The notes under the pieces were generated by a model. It did no database searches and was not told the origin of the DNA. It saw only the letters and a program-made list of their open reading frames with translations. From Chroococcus sp. CMT-3BRIN-NPC107 (lineage in GTDB: Bacteria; Cyanobacteriota; Cyanobacteriia; Cyanobacteriales; Chroococcidiopsidaceae), in assembly GCA_019359635.1 (NCBI GenBank), contig JAHHGY010000017.1, positions 1 to 55,721 of the forward strand: a DNA stretch of 55,721 nt, read 5' to 3'. The translations under genes and the position numbers were made by a program. Shown piece by piece: positions 18,560 to 27,768 of this stretch (its first letter is position 1; every line of letters starts with the position of its first letter).

Positions 18560-19821
18560 TCGACAAGGAAAAAACCAGCCTTGCTAAACGTCCCGTTGCT
18601 ATAGACTTATTTGCTGGAGTTGGTGGCTTTTCTCTAGGTATGGAGCAAGCTGGATTTGATGTATTAGTAGCTGTAGAGAACGATCCGGTTCATGCCTGCG
18701 CCTATAAGTTCAATTTTCCCCTAACCGAAGTAATCTGTGCTGATATTGCTCAATTAACCGCCGATACGGTGAGACAAGCGGCGGTAAAAGCTTGGTTTGC
18801 TCATCATTGCCAAACGGAAGAGCAATGGGATGGACAAATCGATTTAGTTTTTGGTGGGCCGCCGTGTCAGGGGTTTTCGCTTATGGGCAAACGCCTGGTA
18901 GATGACGATCGCAATCAATTAATATTAGAATTTTGCCGCTTAGTAATTGAATTAAATCCCCGCTATTTCGTTATGGAAAACGTGCCGGGAATGGTAGCGG
19001 GAAAACACAAAGCTTGGCTAAATAAACTTAAAAATAAGTTTAAATATAATGGTTATCATGGCAGGGCGCAAATACTCAATGCGGCAGATTTTGGTGTACC
19101 TCAAAGACGCAAAAGACTATTTTTTTGCGGCGCACAAGCAGGAATCAGAGTTTATTTTCCCAAACCAGTAGCAGGGAACTTAGTTAAAGTTATAGATGCG
19201 ATCGCCGACTTGCCGGATTTAGATAGTTTTCCCGAACTTAAAACTACCGACGAAGTGTTATTAAGTGCCAAGCAACTAGCTAAATTAGACCAAAAGATTA
19301 GCCTCTACGCCAAAACTCTCCGCGAATCTAATCATTTGGCTTATCCTCGGTTGTGGAATCCGCACTTATTGACAAGTTCCATGCAAACCCAACACAATCA
19401 AACATCTATAGAGCGTTTTGCGGCTACTAGCGCCAATCAAAGAGAGCCAATTAGTCATTTGCGGCGGTTAGACCTAAATGGACTTTGTCATACCTTACGG
19501 GCAGGTACAGGAAGCGATTGTGGTAGTTATACCTCACCCCGCCCCATTCACCCAATTTTACCGCGCGTAATTTCTGTTAGAGAGGCGGCACGGCTGCATT
19601 CTTTTCCTGACTGGTTTCGCTTGCATCAAACAAAATGGCATGGATTTAGACAAGTTGGTAATTCTGTCCCCCCACTTTTGGCGCAAGCGGTGGGAACACA
19701 GATTATTGCAGCAATAGGCGTACTTCCAACTATCCCAAAAATGATTTTAAGTCAAGGAGATACGCAACTATTGCGCTTTGAAGCTTGTCAAGCAAGGGAG
19801 TATTTGCTAACCAATAAGTAA
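18559..19821 (+). CDS. DNA (cytosine-5) methyltransferase with no canonical start codon
   Basis: All core C5-methyltransferase motifs are present: I (IDLFAGVGGFSLGMEQAGF), IV (GGPPCQGFS with catalytic Cys), VI (ENVPG), VIII (QRRKRLFF) and X (QVGNSVPPLLAQAVG). Motif I begins before the first in-frame ATG (18640). Between the in-frame TGA at 18550 and that ATG there is no ATG, GTG or TTG. Two explanations are visible. One is an ATC start at 18559 overlapping the lpxB stop (TAATC in place of TAATG). The other is a GTG at 18549 preceded by AAGGG, joined by a one-base change in an A6 tract at 18569-18574. No restriction partner is adjacent, so it is probably an orphan enzyme. CGATCG, the HIP1 core, is a plausible but unproven target. 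Confidence 0.85.
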   Translation: MDKEKTSLAKRPVAIDLFAGVGGFSLGMEQAGFDVLVAVENDPVHACAYKFNFPLTEVICADIAQLTADTVRQAAVKAWFAHHCQTEEQWDGQIDLVFGGPPCQGFSLMGKRLVDDDRNQLILEFCRLVIELNPRYFVMENVPGMVAGKHKAWLNKLKNKFKYNGYHGRAQILNAADFGVPQRRKRLFFCGAQAGIRVYFPKPVAGNLVKVIDAIADLPDLDSFPELKTTDEVLLSAKQLAKLDQKISLYAKTLRESNHLAYPRLWNPHLLTSSMQTQHNQTSIERFAATSANQREPISHLRRLDLNGLCHTLRAGTGSDCGSYTSPRPIHPILPRVISVREAARLHSFPDWFRLHQTKWHGFRQVGNSVPPLLAQAVGTQIIAAIGVLPTIPKMILSQGDTQLLRFEACQAREYLLTNK

Positions 19822-19841
19822 TAGCAACTAATCGTCTAAAG

Positions 19842-22406
19842 TCAAATTACAAAATTAACTAATTTTCCTGGTACAACAATTATTTTTTTAATTTGCTTAC
19901 CTTCAAGATGACGTTGAGCGGCTTCTGATTCGCGGGCATAATTTTCTAGCTCTTGTTTATCAGCTTGGGCGGGAACTTGGATTGTGCCTCTAGTTTTGCC
20001 CATAATTTGAATTACCAGCGTAATCTCATCAGCTACTAAAGCATCAGGATCGTAAGTAAGCCAAGTTTGCTGATGAATTGAACCTGTTTTACCGCTCAAA
20101 TGCCACAATTCCTCAGCAATATGAGGTGCAAAGGGCGCAAGTAGCTGCATTAATGTCTCAATTCCTGCCGCGTATACAGGAGAATCCGAGCATTTAGAAT
20201 CAGAAATTGCATTACTTAACTTCATCAACTCCGAAACCGCCGTATTTAGATGGTATTCGCCCTCCAAATCATCAGTAACTTCCTTAATTGCTGTATGAAT
20301 CGCTCGGCGTAGCTCTTTTTCTTGTGGACTCAAATTAGTAATTTGACTCCGCACTTTTGCACCATCAAATTCTGTCACCAATCGCCAAATCCGATTTAAA
20401 AACCGAAATTGCCCTTCTACATCTGCCTTATCCCATTCCAAGTCCTTTTCGGGTGGCGCTTTAAATAAAATAAACATCCGGGCGGTATCCACACCGTATT
20501 GGGCAATTACATCTTCTGGCGCTACGCCGTTATATTTTGACTTAGACATTTTCTCGTAGAAAACCTCCAATTCTTCCCCAGTTTCTGGATCTTTTGGCTC
20601 TTTTTCATCTACCTGGGCGGAAGGAATGTACTTATTTGTGACCGGGTTTTTGTAAGTAACAGCTTGTACCATCCCTTGAGTAAGCAAGCTTTGGAAAGGT
20701 TCGTCAAAGTTGATAAGATGGCGATCGCGCAATACCTTAGTAAAAAAGCGCGAATACAATAAGTGTAAAATTGCGTGTTCAATGCCACCTACATACTGAT
20801 CTACCGCCATCCAATCGTTAGTTTTGCTACTTGCAAAAACTTCCTGCTCGTTTCTGGCATCGGGAAAGCGCAAAAAGTACCAAGATGAATCAATAAAAGT
20901 ATCCATCGTATCGGTTTCTCTAACACTTGGCTTACCGCAATTTGGACAAGGTACATTTACCCAGCTTTCTATTTGTGCCAAAGGAGACGCGCCGCGTCCA
21001 GTAAAAGCCACATTTTCTGGCAATTTTACAGGCAAATCTCGTTCGGGTACGGGTACAGTGCCACAACTAGAGCAATAAATAATTGGGATTGGTGCGCCCC
21101 AGTAGCGCTGCCTTGATATCAACCAATCGCGCAGGCGATATTGTACCCTAGCTTTACCGTAGCCTTTTTGCTCGGCGTACTGAACGATCGCATTTTTAGC
21201 TTTTACCGAATCCATCCCCTCAAAAGCACCAGAATTAATCACTATCCCCGGTTCTGTATAAGCCTGTTTTAAGGAAGTTTTCAGGCGTGTTCCTACAGTT
21301 TCTGGCGCTGCAACTACTACTTGAATATCTAATTTCTTTTCTTTAGCAAACTTAAAATCTCTATCGTCATGGGCTGGTACGCCCATTACCGCCCCTGTAC
21401 CGTATTCGTACAGCACGTAATCGGCAATCCAAATTGGTATTTCTGCCCCAGTAAAGGGATTAACTGCTATCCCACCCGTAGGAATACCCCGCTTGGGTTT
21501 GTCTTCCGCCGTGCGTTCCAATTCGCTTTGACTCGACACTTCTTGAATAAACGCTTCTACCGCTTCTTTTTGCTCTGGTGTAGTCACGCTAGCCGTCAAA
21601 GGGTGTTCGGGAGCCAAAACAACGTAAGTAACGCCATAAACAGTATCGGGACGGGTAGTAAAAACGCCAATTTTTTCTTCTAAGCCAACAATCGGAAATT
21701 CTAGATAAGCACCAACAGATTTACCAATCCAATTTGCTTGCATGATCTTTACTCGCTCTGGCCATCCTGTCAGCTTGTCTAAGTCATTTAGCAGTTGTTC
21801 GGCGTAGTCGGTAATTTTTAAAAACCACTGCCGCAATAGTTTACGCTCAACCATAGCGCCACTGCGCCACGACTTCCCCGCACTATCTACTTGCTCATTG
21901 GCGAGTACCGTTTGGTCTACAGGATCCCAATTTACAGCAGCTTCTTTTTGATAAGCTAAACCTGCTTGAAAAAATTGCAAGAAAATCCACTGCGTCCATT
22001 TGTAATACTCCGGCGCACAAGTAGCAATTTCCTTTTCCCAGTCAATTGACAAGCCAAGGCGTTGCAGTTGACTCCGCATTTGAGCAATATTTTGATAAGT
22101 CCACTGGGCCGGCGGAATACCCCGCTCAATAGCCGCATTTTCGGCAGGTAAGCCAAAAGCATCCCATCCCATCGGATGCAGCACGCGATAACCTTGCATC
22201 CGCTTGAGTCTAGCAATTACATCCGTAATTACATAGTTACGAACATGACCCATATGCAAGCTACCCGATGGATAGGGGAACATAGAGAGGGCGTAAAATT
22301 TTGGCTTACTTTCATCGGTAGAGGTTCGGTCTAAGCCAAGTTCTGCCCAACTTTTTTGCCACTTTTCCTCGACGACGGCGGGGATGTAACGGGACTCCAC
22401 AAACAA
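19842..22406 (-). CDS. leuS: Leucyl-tRNA synthetase
   Basis: A class I synthetase of 854 residues, charging tRNA-Leu in the cytoplasm. The HIGH-type motif is [13 protein letters not shown] near residue 50 and the KMSKS motif is [12 protein letters not shown] near 615. An editing (CP1) domain lies between ([20 protein letters not shown]). Zinc-binding cysteines appear as CSSCGTVP and CPNCGKP. The anticodon-binding and C-terminal domains end GKLVNFVI. The start [17 protein letters not shown] fits the family. It converges on the methyltransferase with only 20 bases between the stops. Confidence 0.98.
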   Translation of the reverse strand: MFVESRYIPAVVEEKWQKSWAELGLDRTSTDESKPKFYALSMFPYPSGSLHMGHVRNYVITDVIARLKRMQGYRVLHPMGWDAFGLPAENAAIERGIPPAQWTYQNIAQMRSQLQRLGLSIDWEKEIATCAPEYYKWTQWIFLQFFQAGLAYQKEAAVNWDPVDQTVLANEQVDSAGKSWRSGAMVERKLLRQWFLKITDYAEQLLNDLDKLTGWPERVKIMQANWIGKSVGAYLEFPIVGLEEKIGVFTTRPDTVYGVTYVVLAPEHPLTASVTTPEQKEAVEAFIQEVSSQSELERTAEDKPKRGIPTGGIAVNPFTGAEIPIWIADYVLYEYGTGAVMGVPAHDDRDFKFAKEKKLDIQVVVAAPETVGTRLKTSLKQAYTEPGIVINSGAFEGMDSVKAKNAIVQYAEQKGYGKARVQYRLRDWLISRQRYWGAPIPIIYCSSCGTVPVPERDLPVKLPENVAFTGRGASPLAQIESWVNVPCPNCGKPSVRETDTMDTFIDSSWYFLRFPDARNEQEVFASSKTNDWMAVDQYVGGIEHAILHLLYSRFFTKVLRDRHLINFDEPFQSLLTQGMVQAVTYKNPVTNKYIPSAQVDEKEPKDPETGEELEVFYEKMSKSKYNGVAPEDVIAQYGVDTARMFILFKAPPEKDLEWDKADVEGQFRFLNRIWRLVTEFDGAKVRSQITNLSPQEKELRRAIHTAIKEVTDDLEGEYHLNTAVSELMKLSNAISDSKCSDSPVYAAGIETLMQLLAPFAPHIAEELWHLSGKTGSIHQQTWLTYDPDALVADEITLVIQIMGKTRGTIQVPAQADKQELENYARESEAAQRHLEGKQIKKIIVVPGKLVNFVI

Positions 22407-22773
22407 ACTCCTACAAGGTGCGCGATCGCAATTTATGTTTCGTTATTGTGACACAATCTCGGATAGCGCTGATGGTTTACCGCACGCTTTCTTGACTTGA
22501 ATTGTCAATCAATTTAACTTCCAACCTATAAAAACTATTATTTTTATCAAACTCTAACAATAAAAATATTATCGAGCGATCGCCAAGGGATTAATTTCTA
22601 TGTCAGCGATTTAACTGACATAGAAATTAACAATATTCATAACTTAGTTTGTTAACAACTATGGCTATGTTTTGTTTCCAAGCTCTCATTAGCGATATCA
22701 TTTACAAGCCCGTTTTAATACCTATACTGACAATTTACTTTTTATTTGAACTAACTAAGATTATTTAAAAAAG
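22407..22773. other. Divergent intergenic region with two inverted repeats
   Basis: This 367-base AT-rich region separates leuS (minus) and the GGCT-family gene (plus). It holds a 9-base inverted repeat at 22539-22547/22560-22568 and the perfect 16-base repeat listed at 22591-22630. It must contain both promoters. No T-box was recognised upstream of leuS, nor any structured RNA or gene. Confidence 0.4.
22591..22630. repeat. Perfect 16-base inverted repeat, 8-base loop
   Basis: The arm TTAATTTCTATGTCAG at 22591-22606 is the exact reverse complement of 22615-22630. It sits between divergent genes, so it is not an obvious terminator, and there is no T tract. It could be an operator, an RNA hairpin in a leader, or a small palindromic repeat. 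Confidence 0.7.
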
Positions 22774-23172
22774 TTGTTAAAAATCTTTGTTTACGGAACT
22801 CTCAAGCCTGGGGAAAGAAATTATCAGTTTTATTGCACTCAAGCTATAAATATACAAGAAGCGATCGCCTATGGCAAATTATATGACTTACCAATGGGGT
22901 ATCCGGCGGCAATTTTCCCTGAATCTCACCTTGTACGCGGCTATTTACTAATATTCTCCGATCTGGCAGTTTTGCAAGCTCTTGACGAATTGGAAGAATA
23001 TAATCCTAACCAGCCTAGCAACGAAAACCTTTACCAGCGCCACCAAATAGAAGTTTATAACTCAAACTTAGAATCTTTAGGTAAAGCCTGGACTTATTCA
23101 ATGAATCAACAACAAATAGAAGTTTACAACGGTATTTTTGTTAGCAATGGTTGGTGGACAGGCAAAAAATAA
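22774..23172 (+). CDS. Gamma-glutamylcyclotransferase (GGCT/AIG2)-family protein
   Basis: The 132-residue protein begins MLKIFVYGTLKPGERNYQFY, the substrate-binding YGTLxxG loop of the GGCT fold. It has the expected acidic residue region in LQALDELEEYNP. The family releases 5-oxoproline from gamma-glutamyl compounds, but many bacterial members have no known substrate. The start is TTG at 22774, where the family alignment begins; no ATG is in frame before the motif. A hairpin at 23168-23199 overlaps its stop. Confidence 0.85.
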   Translation: MLKIFVYGTLKPGERNYQFYCTQAINIQEAIAYGKLYDLPMGYPAAIFPESHLVRGYLLIFSDLAVLQALDELEEYNPNQPSNENLYQRHQIEVYNSNLESLGKAWTYSMNQQQIEVYNGIFVSNGWWTGKK

Positions 23173-23199
23173 GCTGCTAACTTTCGCTAACAGCTTATT
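23168..23199. terminator. Probable bidirectional terminator hairpin
   Basis: AATAAGCTG at 23168-23176 pairs with 23191-23199 across a 14-base loop. It lies between convergent genes and overlaps the GGCT stop codon. There is no long T tract, so its strength is uncertain. Confidence 0.45.
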
Positions 23200-23219
23200 G
23201 ATAAAGTAAAAATCTTGGA

Positions 23220-23672
23220 TTAAGGCTTATTTTGCTCAATTTTTTGGGATTTTGAGTCAGTTTCAGGAAGTTCGACTAAAGGAGTATTTAAAGCAACCAA
23301 TAACTTTTCTTCTGTATTAGTCGGATTGCTCACGTCTGCCATTTGTAGCACCTGACGACCTGGAACAATGCTTGATAAAGTCGCAATAACTAAAGCTGCA
23401 ATTGCCGCCCCTCCCCACTTCAACGACCGATGCTGGCGGCGCTTTTCAATTTTGCCAAACACCTGTTGAATTGTTTGTTCTACGCTTTGAGTTGTGGCAG
23501 GTGGGGGTAAAGCTTGGAAGTTTTGACGCAGTGCCAATAACCGCGCGTATAGCTTCTGGGTTTCAGCATCATTATCTAACCATTCTTCTACCTGGCGTTT
23601 TTCGGCAGAAGTGACTTCACCATCTAGGTAAGCACTTAGTAACTCGAAGCGATCGCGCTTCTGTATATTCAT
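23220..23672 (-). CDS. Membrane anti-sigma factor paired with the ECF sigma factor
   Basis: The 150-residue protein has a cytoplasmic N-terminal helical domain (ELLSAYLDGEVTSAEKRQVE) typical of anti-sigma factors but without the zinc HxxxCxxC signature. One membrane helix lies at about 85-105 (WGGAAIAALVIATLSSIV), followed by a short outer tail. It lies 154 bases downstream of the sigma gene on the same strand, the usual sigma/anti-sigma arrangement. In Synechocystis the SigG regulator SapG occupies this position. The start is ATG 23672 (MNIQKRD), though an in-frame TTG four codons upstream is possible. Confidence 0.8.
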   Translation of the reverse strand: MNIQKRDRFELLSAYLDGEVTSAEKRQVEEWLDNDAETQKLYARLLALRQNFQALPPPATTQSVEQTIQQVFGKIEKRRQHRSLKWGGAAIAALVIATLSSIVPGRQVLQMADVSNPTNTEEKLLVALNTPLVELPETDSKSQKIEQNKP

Positions 23673-23826
23673 AGCATTTATCAATTTTTTTAAGTACCAG
23701 GGTTAAGCACGGACGGGTTACTTGGCAGTTGTTGATCTAAAAGTAGTTTATTTTTAAAGCCAACAATTATCCTAACATTTCTACCAAAGTATACAAAAGG
23801 CTAAAGCTACGAATCTATCGCTGGTT

Positions 23827-24483
23827 TTAACCTTCTAAATATTTTTCTAGTTGAGATTGCAGTCTAGTTCTAGCTCTAGCTATTCTTGACTTGACGGTTC
23901 CAAGAGAAACTTTAGTAATTTCGGCAATGTCTTCGTAAGCCATGCCTTCAATTTCTCTTAAAACTATGGTGGTGCGGAACACTTCTGGCAAATCGGCGAT
24001 CGCCTCCTGTAATTGTTCGTAAAATTCCTGGGTAGTCAACTCCTCTTCTGGAGAAGGGTTTTCGCCAGCAATTTCCCAATTCATTTCTCCATCTTCCATA
24101 AAACGCGGAGCATCTAGAGATAACGGACTAGAAACTCGCTTGCGCTTACGCAGTTCGTCGTAAAACAAGTTCGTAGCAATTCGGCTCAACCAGCCGCGAA
24201 ACTTTACAGGTTCTTGCAAACGCTTGATATTGCGATAAACTCGAATCCAAACTTCTTGAGCCAAGTCGGCGCGATCTTGCCAATCAGGAGCTAGGTGATA
24301 CAACACCCGTTCTACGTGAGATTGGTAGCGCTTCAACAGTTCGGAAAAAGCCGCACGATTTGGGTTGCGTTCCGATTGACAACGCAAAATTAAATCGTAG
24401 TTTGACAGTTTATCTACTTGCACTGGCGCTTGAGGAAACTTTGCCTCAACTGATGACCAGGGTACAGAAATAGCTTGACTCAT
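23827..24483 (-). CDS. sigG: ECF (group 3) RNA polymerase sigma factor, SigG-like
   Basis: Region 2 is visible as AAFSELLKRYQSHVERVLYHL through DLAQEVWIRVYRNI and FRGWLSRIATNLFYDELRKRKR. Region 4 is PEVFRTTIVLREIEGMAYEDIAEITKVSLGTVKSRIARAR, with a helix-turn-helix. The protein of about 218 residues recruits RNA polymerase to envelope- or stress-related promoters. The N-terminal extension and the adjoining anti-sigma gene match cyanobacterial SigG, so the symbol is a probable assignment. The start could be ATG 24483 (MSQAIS) or the in-frame ATG at 24507; neither has a good Shine-Dalgarno. Confidence 0.88.
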   Translation of the reverse strand: MSQAISVPWSSVEAKFPQAPVQVDKLSNYDLILRCQSERNPNRAAFSELLKRYQSHVERVLYHLAPDWQDRADLAQEVWIRVYRNIKRLQEPVKFRGWLSRIATNLFYDELRKRKRVSSPLSLDAPRFMEDGEMNWEIAGENPSPEEELTTQEFYEQLQEAIADLPEVFRTTIVLREIEGMAYEDIAEITKVSLGTVKSRIARARTRLQSQLEKYLEG

Positions 24484-24932
24484 ACACGCCGATAAAATAG
24501 AGAACATCTCTGGCTATTAGACATCGCTATTAACAGTAAGTTCCCGATGTCGGCTGTGTATTTGCCCTTAGCTCTATTTGGCGAATGGAGACAGTTGATA
24601 CTGCTGCCAATTGCTGCTTATAGGCGCAAGCCATTTTTTCCTAGTGGTGGTGTTTTCGGCTATATGCGAACTTGTAGTTTTGTTTGGATTATTTGATAAA
24701 CGAATTATTACAAGCAAGTCTAGGCACAAAGTCATTATCAGGGCTAACAATAGTTTTTCTAACACGCGATCGCCTCCCAAACCTACAAGGTTTATAGCTA
24801 CAACTATTATTTTTGAGCAAAAATTAATAACTGCAACTATCTTTTTAACCTTATCATGCCCATTCTTTGCCAAAAAAGCATGAGAGAACGAATAAATGTT
24901 TGTTAAGAAAGATAGAAATGCTAAAAGCTTGT
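24484..24932. other. Intergenic region upstream of sigG
   Basis: About 450 bases lie between the comFB-like stop and sigG, both on the minus strand. A 7-base inverted repeat GACATCG is at 24520-24526/24545-24551, within the probable sigG leader. Overlapping frames of 90-100 codons on both strands have poor protein-like composition and no Shine-Dalgarno, so they are not called. The sigG promoter should be here. Confidence 0.4.
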
Positions 24933-25475
24933 TTATTCTGGAGCTTGCTCAAAGGAGGGAGCATAGGCTTGGAGTAGGGCGCTGACTTGCTTTAAAACTT
25001 CTTCGCCAGAATTTTTTCCTAGAGCTTGCCGTTCGGGGAAAAAGTCAGGACGATCTAAGTTACGAGCTATAGCTTCGTCTACTTGCTGAACAATTAATTG
25101 TTCTAGTTCTTCTTTGGCTCTTTGACGTTGGTAGTTGCCGCCTTCTTCAGTAGTGGCATATAGTGGGGGCAAACGGTTTAGAGCGTAAGCTGCAATATCT
25201 CCCACATCTAAATGGCGATCGCTACTAACTTCAATTTCCGCTACTCTGGCTAAAGCCTCTGTCAATACCAATTCTTCCATCACATTAATAAACTGCTTGC
25301 GCTGTACGGCTACGACTTCCCCCGTTAGCAGCGAACCCATTAGCTTGTCTAGCGCTATATATTCAGCAACCGAAAGCTCTGAAGCAGCATCGCAAATAGA
25401 CCCTACCTCCGCTTCCATTGCTGGTGTAAGATAACCACTTTGAAGGGCTTGTTCAACTATTTTTTCAATACCCAT
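24933..25475 (-). CDS. ComFB-family protein (probable c-di-GMP receptor)
   Basis: The 180-residue protein has the ComFB core: FINVMEELVLTEALARVAE, then a conserved region GDIAAYALNRLPPLYATTEEGG followed by a basic helix. Cyanobacterial ComFB-type proteins (CdgR in Anabaena, a ComFB in Synechocystis) have been reported to bind cyclic di-GMP and to affect cell size, motility or competence. The N-terminal 50 residues and the acidic tail are extra. It has its own promoter region and is separated from the M23 gene by 86 bases on the same strand. The ligand is inferred from the family. Confidence 0.8.
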   Translation of the reverse strand: MGIEKIVEQALQSGYLTPAMEAEVGSICDAASELSVAEYIALDKLMGSLLTGEVVAVQRKQFINVMEELVLTEALARVAEIEVSSDRHLDVGDIAAYALNRLPPLYATTEEGGNYQRQRAKEELEQLIVQQVDEAIARNLDRPDFFPERQALGKNSGEEVLKQVSALLQAYAPSFEQAPE

Positions 25476-25561
25476 AACGCCTCTATCTATGGCACTTGCT
25501 AGTGATTTCTAGATTACTCAATAATTCTGCCTTACTATTACAAAAAAATTGCAAGATAAAG

Positions 25562-26443
25562 CTAATTAAATTTACTATTGCGCCAAGGAGTAGGATCTAC
25601 AGATTCTCCTTGGACGTATAATCCCCAATGTAGGTGGGGACCAGTTACGGCTCCGGTAGAGCCTACTGCACCAATAACTTGACCTGCTCTAACAACATCT
25701 CCCTCTTTGACATTAATTCGGCTGAGGTGCAAATAAGTAGTAACGACTCCTTGTCCGTGATCGATGCCAATTATATTACCGTGAACGCGGAATCCTTGAG
25801 AAACTCTACCCACTAAAGCAATTCGCCCATCTGCCGGAGCCATGACAGGAGATCCGGTTGCCCCTGCATAATCTACACCACGATGGTAGTAGTCTTGAGC
25901 GAATTTACCATTATAGTAACGACGGACTCCGTAAATTGTCGTAATTCTACCTTTATTAGGCTTAAGAAAAGCGCCATTCCAAAGTTTTTGCGGAGTTTTT
26001 AACGCTTTAAGCTCTGCTACGCGGCTCAGTTCGTGTTGTGTAGCTTCAAGCCCAGCTTTTCCGGGAGATAATCTAATCCGTTGCACGGGGAATTTGCGAT
26101 CGCCTATTTGTACTGATGTTTGCTTAGTTTGTTCTCCAGCTTCTATTTTCAGTAGCCTCGTACCTGGTTTTTGTAAAGGGGTTGTTGGTAAAAAGGCACG
26201 ATATTTGTTTGGGGCAATGGGAAAAGTGGGGTAAGTTTTCTCGTTAACTGTTATCGAGGGATTGCTGGGAGCTACAGGAGCGTCGGGAGTTACTACTACC
26301 GTTAAAGTATCGCCTAATCGCGGTTTAGCAGGGCTAACTTGAACTTGTAATGCTTTTACTGAAGTTGCTAGTAGCGTAGAAATAGCAACAGCTATGGTCA
26401 GTACCAGATTATTTTTTAAGTAGTTGGTGCTACTTTTATTCAT
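25562..26443 (-). CDS. M23-family (LytM-like) zinc metallopeptidase, exported
   Basis: The 293-residue protein starts with a signal peptide (LVLTIAVAISTLLATSVKA). A beta-rich domain follows at about 30-115. The C-terminal M23 domain has HRGVDYAG and GPHLHWG, which carry the zinc ligands His, Asp and His, plus HGQGVVTTYLHLS. The active site looks complete, so it should cut peptidoglycan peptide bridges or act in cell separation. It is divergent from the retropepsin-like gene across 323 bases. The length and two-domain layout match cyanobacterial homologues. Confidence 0.9.
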   Translation of the reverse strand: MNKSSTNYLKNNLVLTIAVAISTLLATSVKALQVQVSPAKPRLGDTLTVVVTPDAPVAPSNPSITVNEKTYPTFPIAPNKYRAFLPTTPLQKPGTRLLKIEAGEQTKQTSVQIGDRKFPVQRIRLSPGKAGLEATQHELSRVAELKALKTPQKLWNGAFLKPNKGRITTIYGVRRYYNGKFAQDYYHRGVDYAGATGSPVMAPADGRIALVGRVSQGFRVHGNIIGIDHGQGVVTTYLHLSRINVKEGDVVRAGQVIGAVGSTGAVTGPHLHWGLYVQGESVDPTPWRNSKFN

Positions 26444-26766
26444 AATTTGCAGTGCCTTTGAGCTAAAAAGTTTTGAGTAGTGTTGATTGTTTAATTCTGC
26501 GCTTGAATTAGATTACCTTTTGTCTGCCGAATTTGGTAAGTTTGTAGGCTTTGATGTTATTTTGCTGTTTGTAAGTAAAGTTAGACAATAGTATAACTAT
26601 CAATGGTTTAGACATTACCTGACAACCAATTGAATTTTTACATTAAGCTTTGGGTTTAATCAATATAATTTTCTTTGTTTGCCACCTGACAATGCCAAAA
26701 AAATTTTGTATGCTTGAGAATTAATATTAAAAACACTACACATAAATTAAGTAGTTTTACGTAAAA
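26444..26766. other. Divergent promoter region
   Basis: The 323 AT-rich bases lie between the M23 gene (minus) and the aspartic protease (plus). On the plus strand, TGACAA at about 26687 and TATGCT at about 26709 are 16 bases apart and could form a weak sigma-70 promoter. No gene, RNA or strong repeat was recognised. Confidence 0.35.
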
Positions 26767-27627
26767 ATGAGACAGCTACCTATACGTTTAGAATTAATTT
26801 TGCTGACTGGAATACTCGCATCAACAGGGGCGGCTTGTAATAAAAGTCGCCTAATTGAGTTGCCACAAAATACGCAGGTAGTTATTAAAGATTCACCAGC
26901 GCCACAAACAGCAAAATTGCCGCCACTAATAAAACCCGACGACGATCGCTTTGAAATGGCTCTAGATAAAGCTTATGGAGCTTTAATCATTAGTCAATCT
27001 GCTCAGGGCGCAGAAGATTGGCGCTTAATTGCTATGCAATGGAGCGAGGCAATTTCATTAATGAAAACTGTACCAGCCCGCAGCCCCAATAAAGTGATCG
27101 CCCAAAAAAAGATCCTGCAATACCAGCAAAATCTTAAGTATGCCCAGCAACAAGCAATTCGCCCTGTCGTGCGATCGCGTCCCCTAGAAGAAGTAGCCGT
27201 TGCTTCAGTTCGCTCTCCCGTACCAGCACCGCCAACCCTCCCTGTACCTCCATCAGGAGTATTTCAAACGGCGATCAAAAACCGTCACGGAGGAACACCA
27301 GTCGTAGATGTTATTTTTAATGGCGGGCAACGATTTGAAATGATTGTCGATACTGGAGCTAGTGGCACAGTGATTACTCAACAAATGGCTGCGGCTTTAG
27401 GAATTGTCCCTATCGGTAGAGTTAGAGCTAATACTGCCAGCGATCGCAATGTAGAATTTGCAATCGGTAACGTTAGTTCTATAGAAGTAGGCGGTGCGGT
27501 AGTTCAAAATGTTCCAGTAGCGATCGCTCCTACAGCAAGCTTAGACTTAGGGTTACTAGGTCAAGATTTTTTTAGCAATTACGATGTCACGATCGAGCGC
27601 GATGTAGTCGAGTTTCGTTCCCGTTAA
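26767..27627 (+). CDS. Retropepsin-like aspartic protease, probable lipoprotein
   Basis: The 286-residue protein begins with a signal sequence whose STGAAC resembles a lipobox, so it is probably anchored on the outer face of a membrane. Residues 60-125 are helical. A proline-rich linker leads to a clan AA protease domain at about 170-286 with the catalytic motif MIVDTGASGTVITQQMA and the closing LLGQDFF. Single-domain enzymes of this kind would act as dimers. The substrate is unknown. The start is ATG 26767 after AGTAGTTTTACGTAAAA, with no clear Shine-Dalgarno. Confidence 0.85.
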   Translation: MRQLPIRLELILLTGILASTGAACNKSRLIELPQNTQVVIKDSPAPQTAKLPPLIKPDDDRFEMALDKAYGALIISQSAQGAEDWRLIAMQWSEAISLMKTVPARSPNKVIAQKKILQYQQNLKYAQQQAIRPVVRSRPLEEVAVASVRSPVPAPPTLPVPPSGVFQTAIKNRHGGTPVVDVIFNGGQRFEMIVDTGASGTVITQQMAAALGIVPIGRVRANTASDRNVEFAIGNVSSIEVGGAVVQNVPVAIAPTASLDLGLLGQDFFSNYDVTIERDVVEFRSR

Positions 27628-27768
27628 ACCCTAGATTTGGTGTAGTTTTCTTTACCCAAGATTAACTATTGCTTACTTACTTGTTAATTTATCAACTGAT
27701 AGCCTAGACTAAATCTGCATTAAAAATTCACTTCCAAAGCTAATGCAGAGTAGTTTTAGGGATTAAAA

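Noticed and set aside
22407..22590. T-box leader upstream of leuS
   Set aside because: No T-box consensus was visible and cyanobacteria generally lack this control.
24574..24883. Overlapping 90-100 codon frames on both strands upstream of sigG
   Set aside because: They lie on opposite strands of the same DNA, lack ribosome sites and have no family-like pattern. The region is better explained as the sigG promoter and leader.
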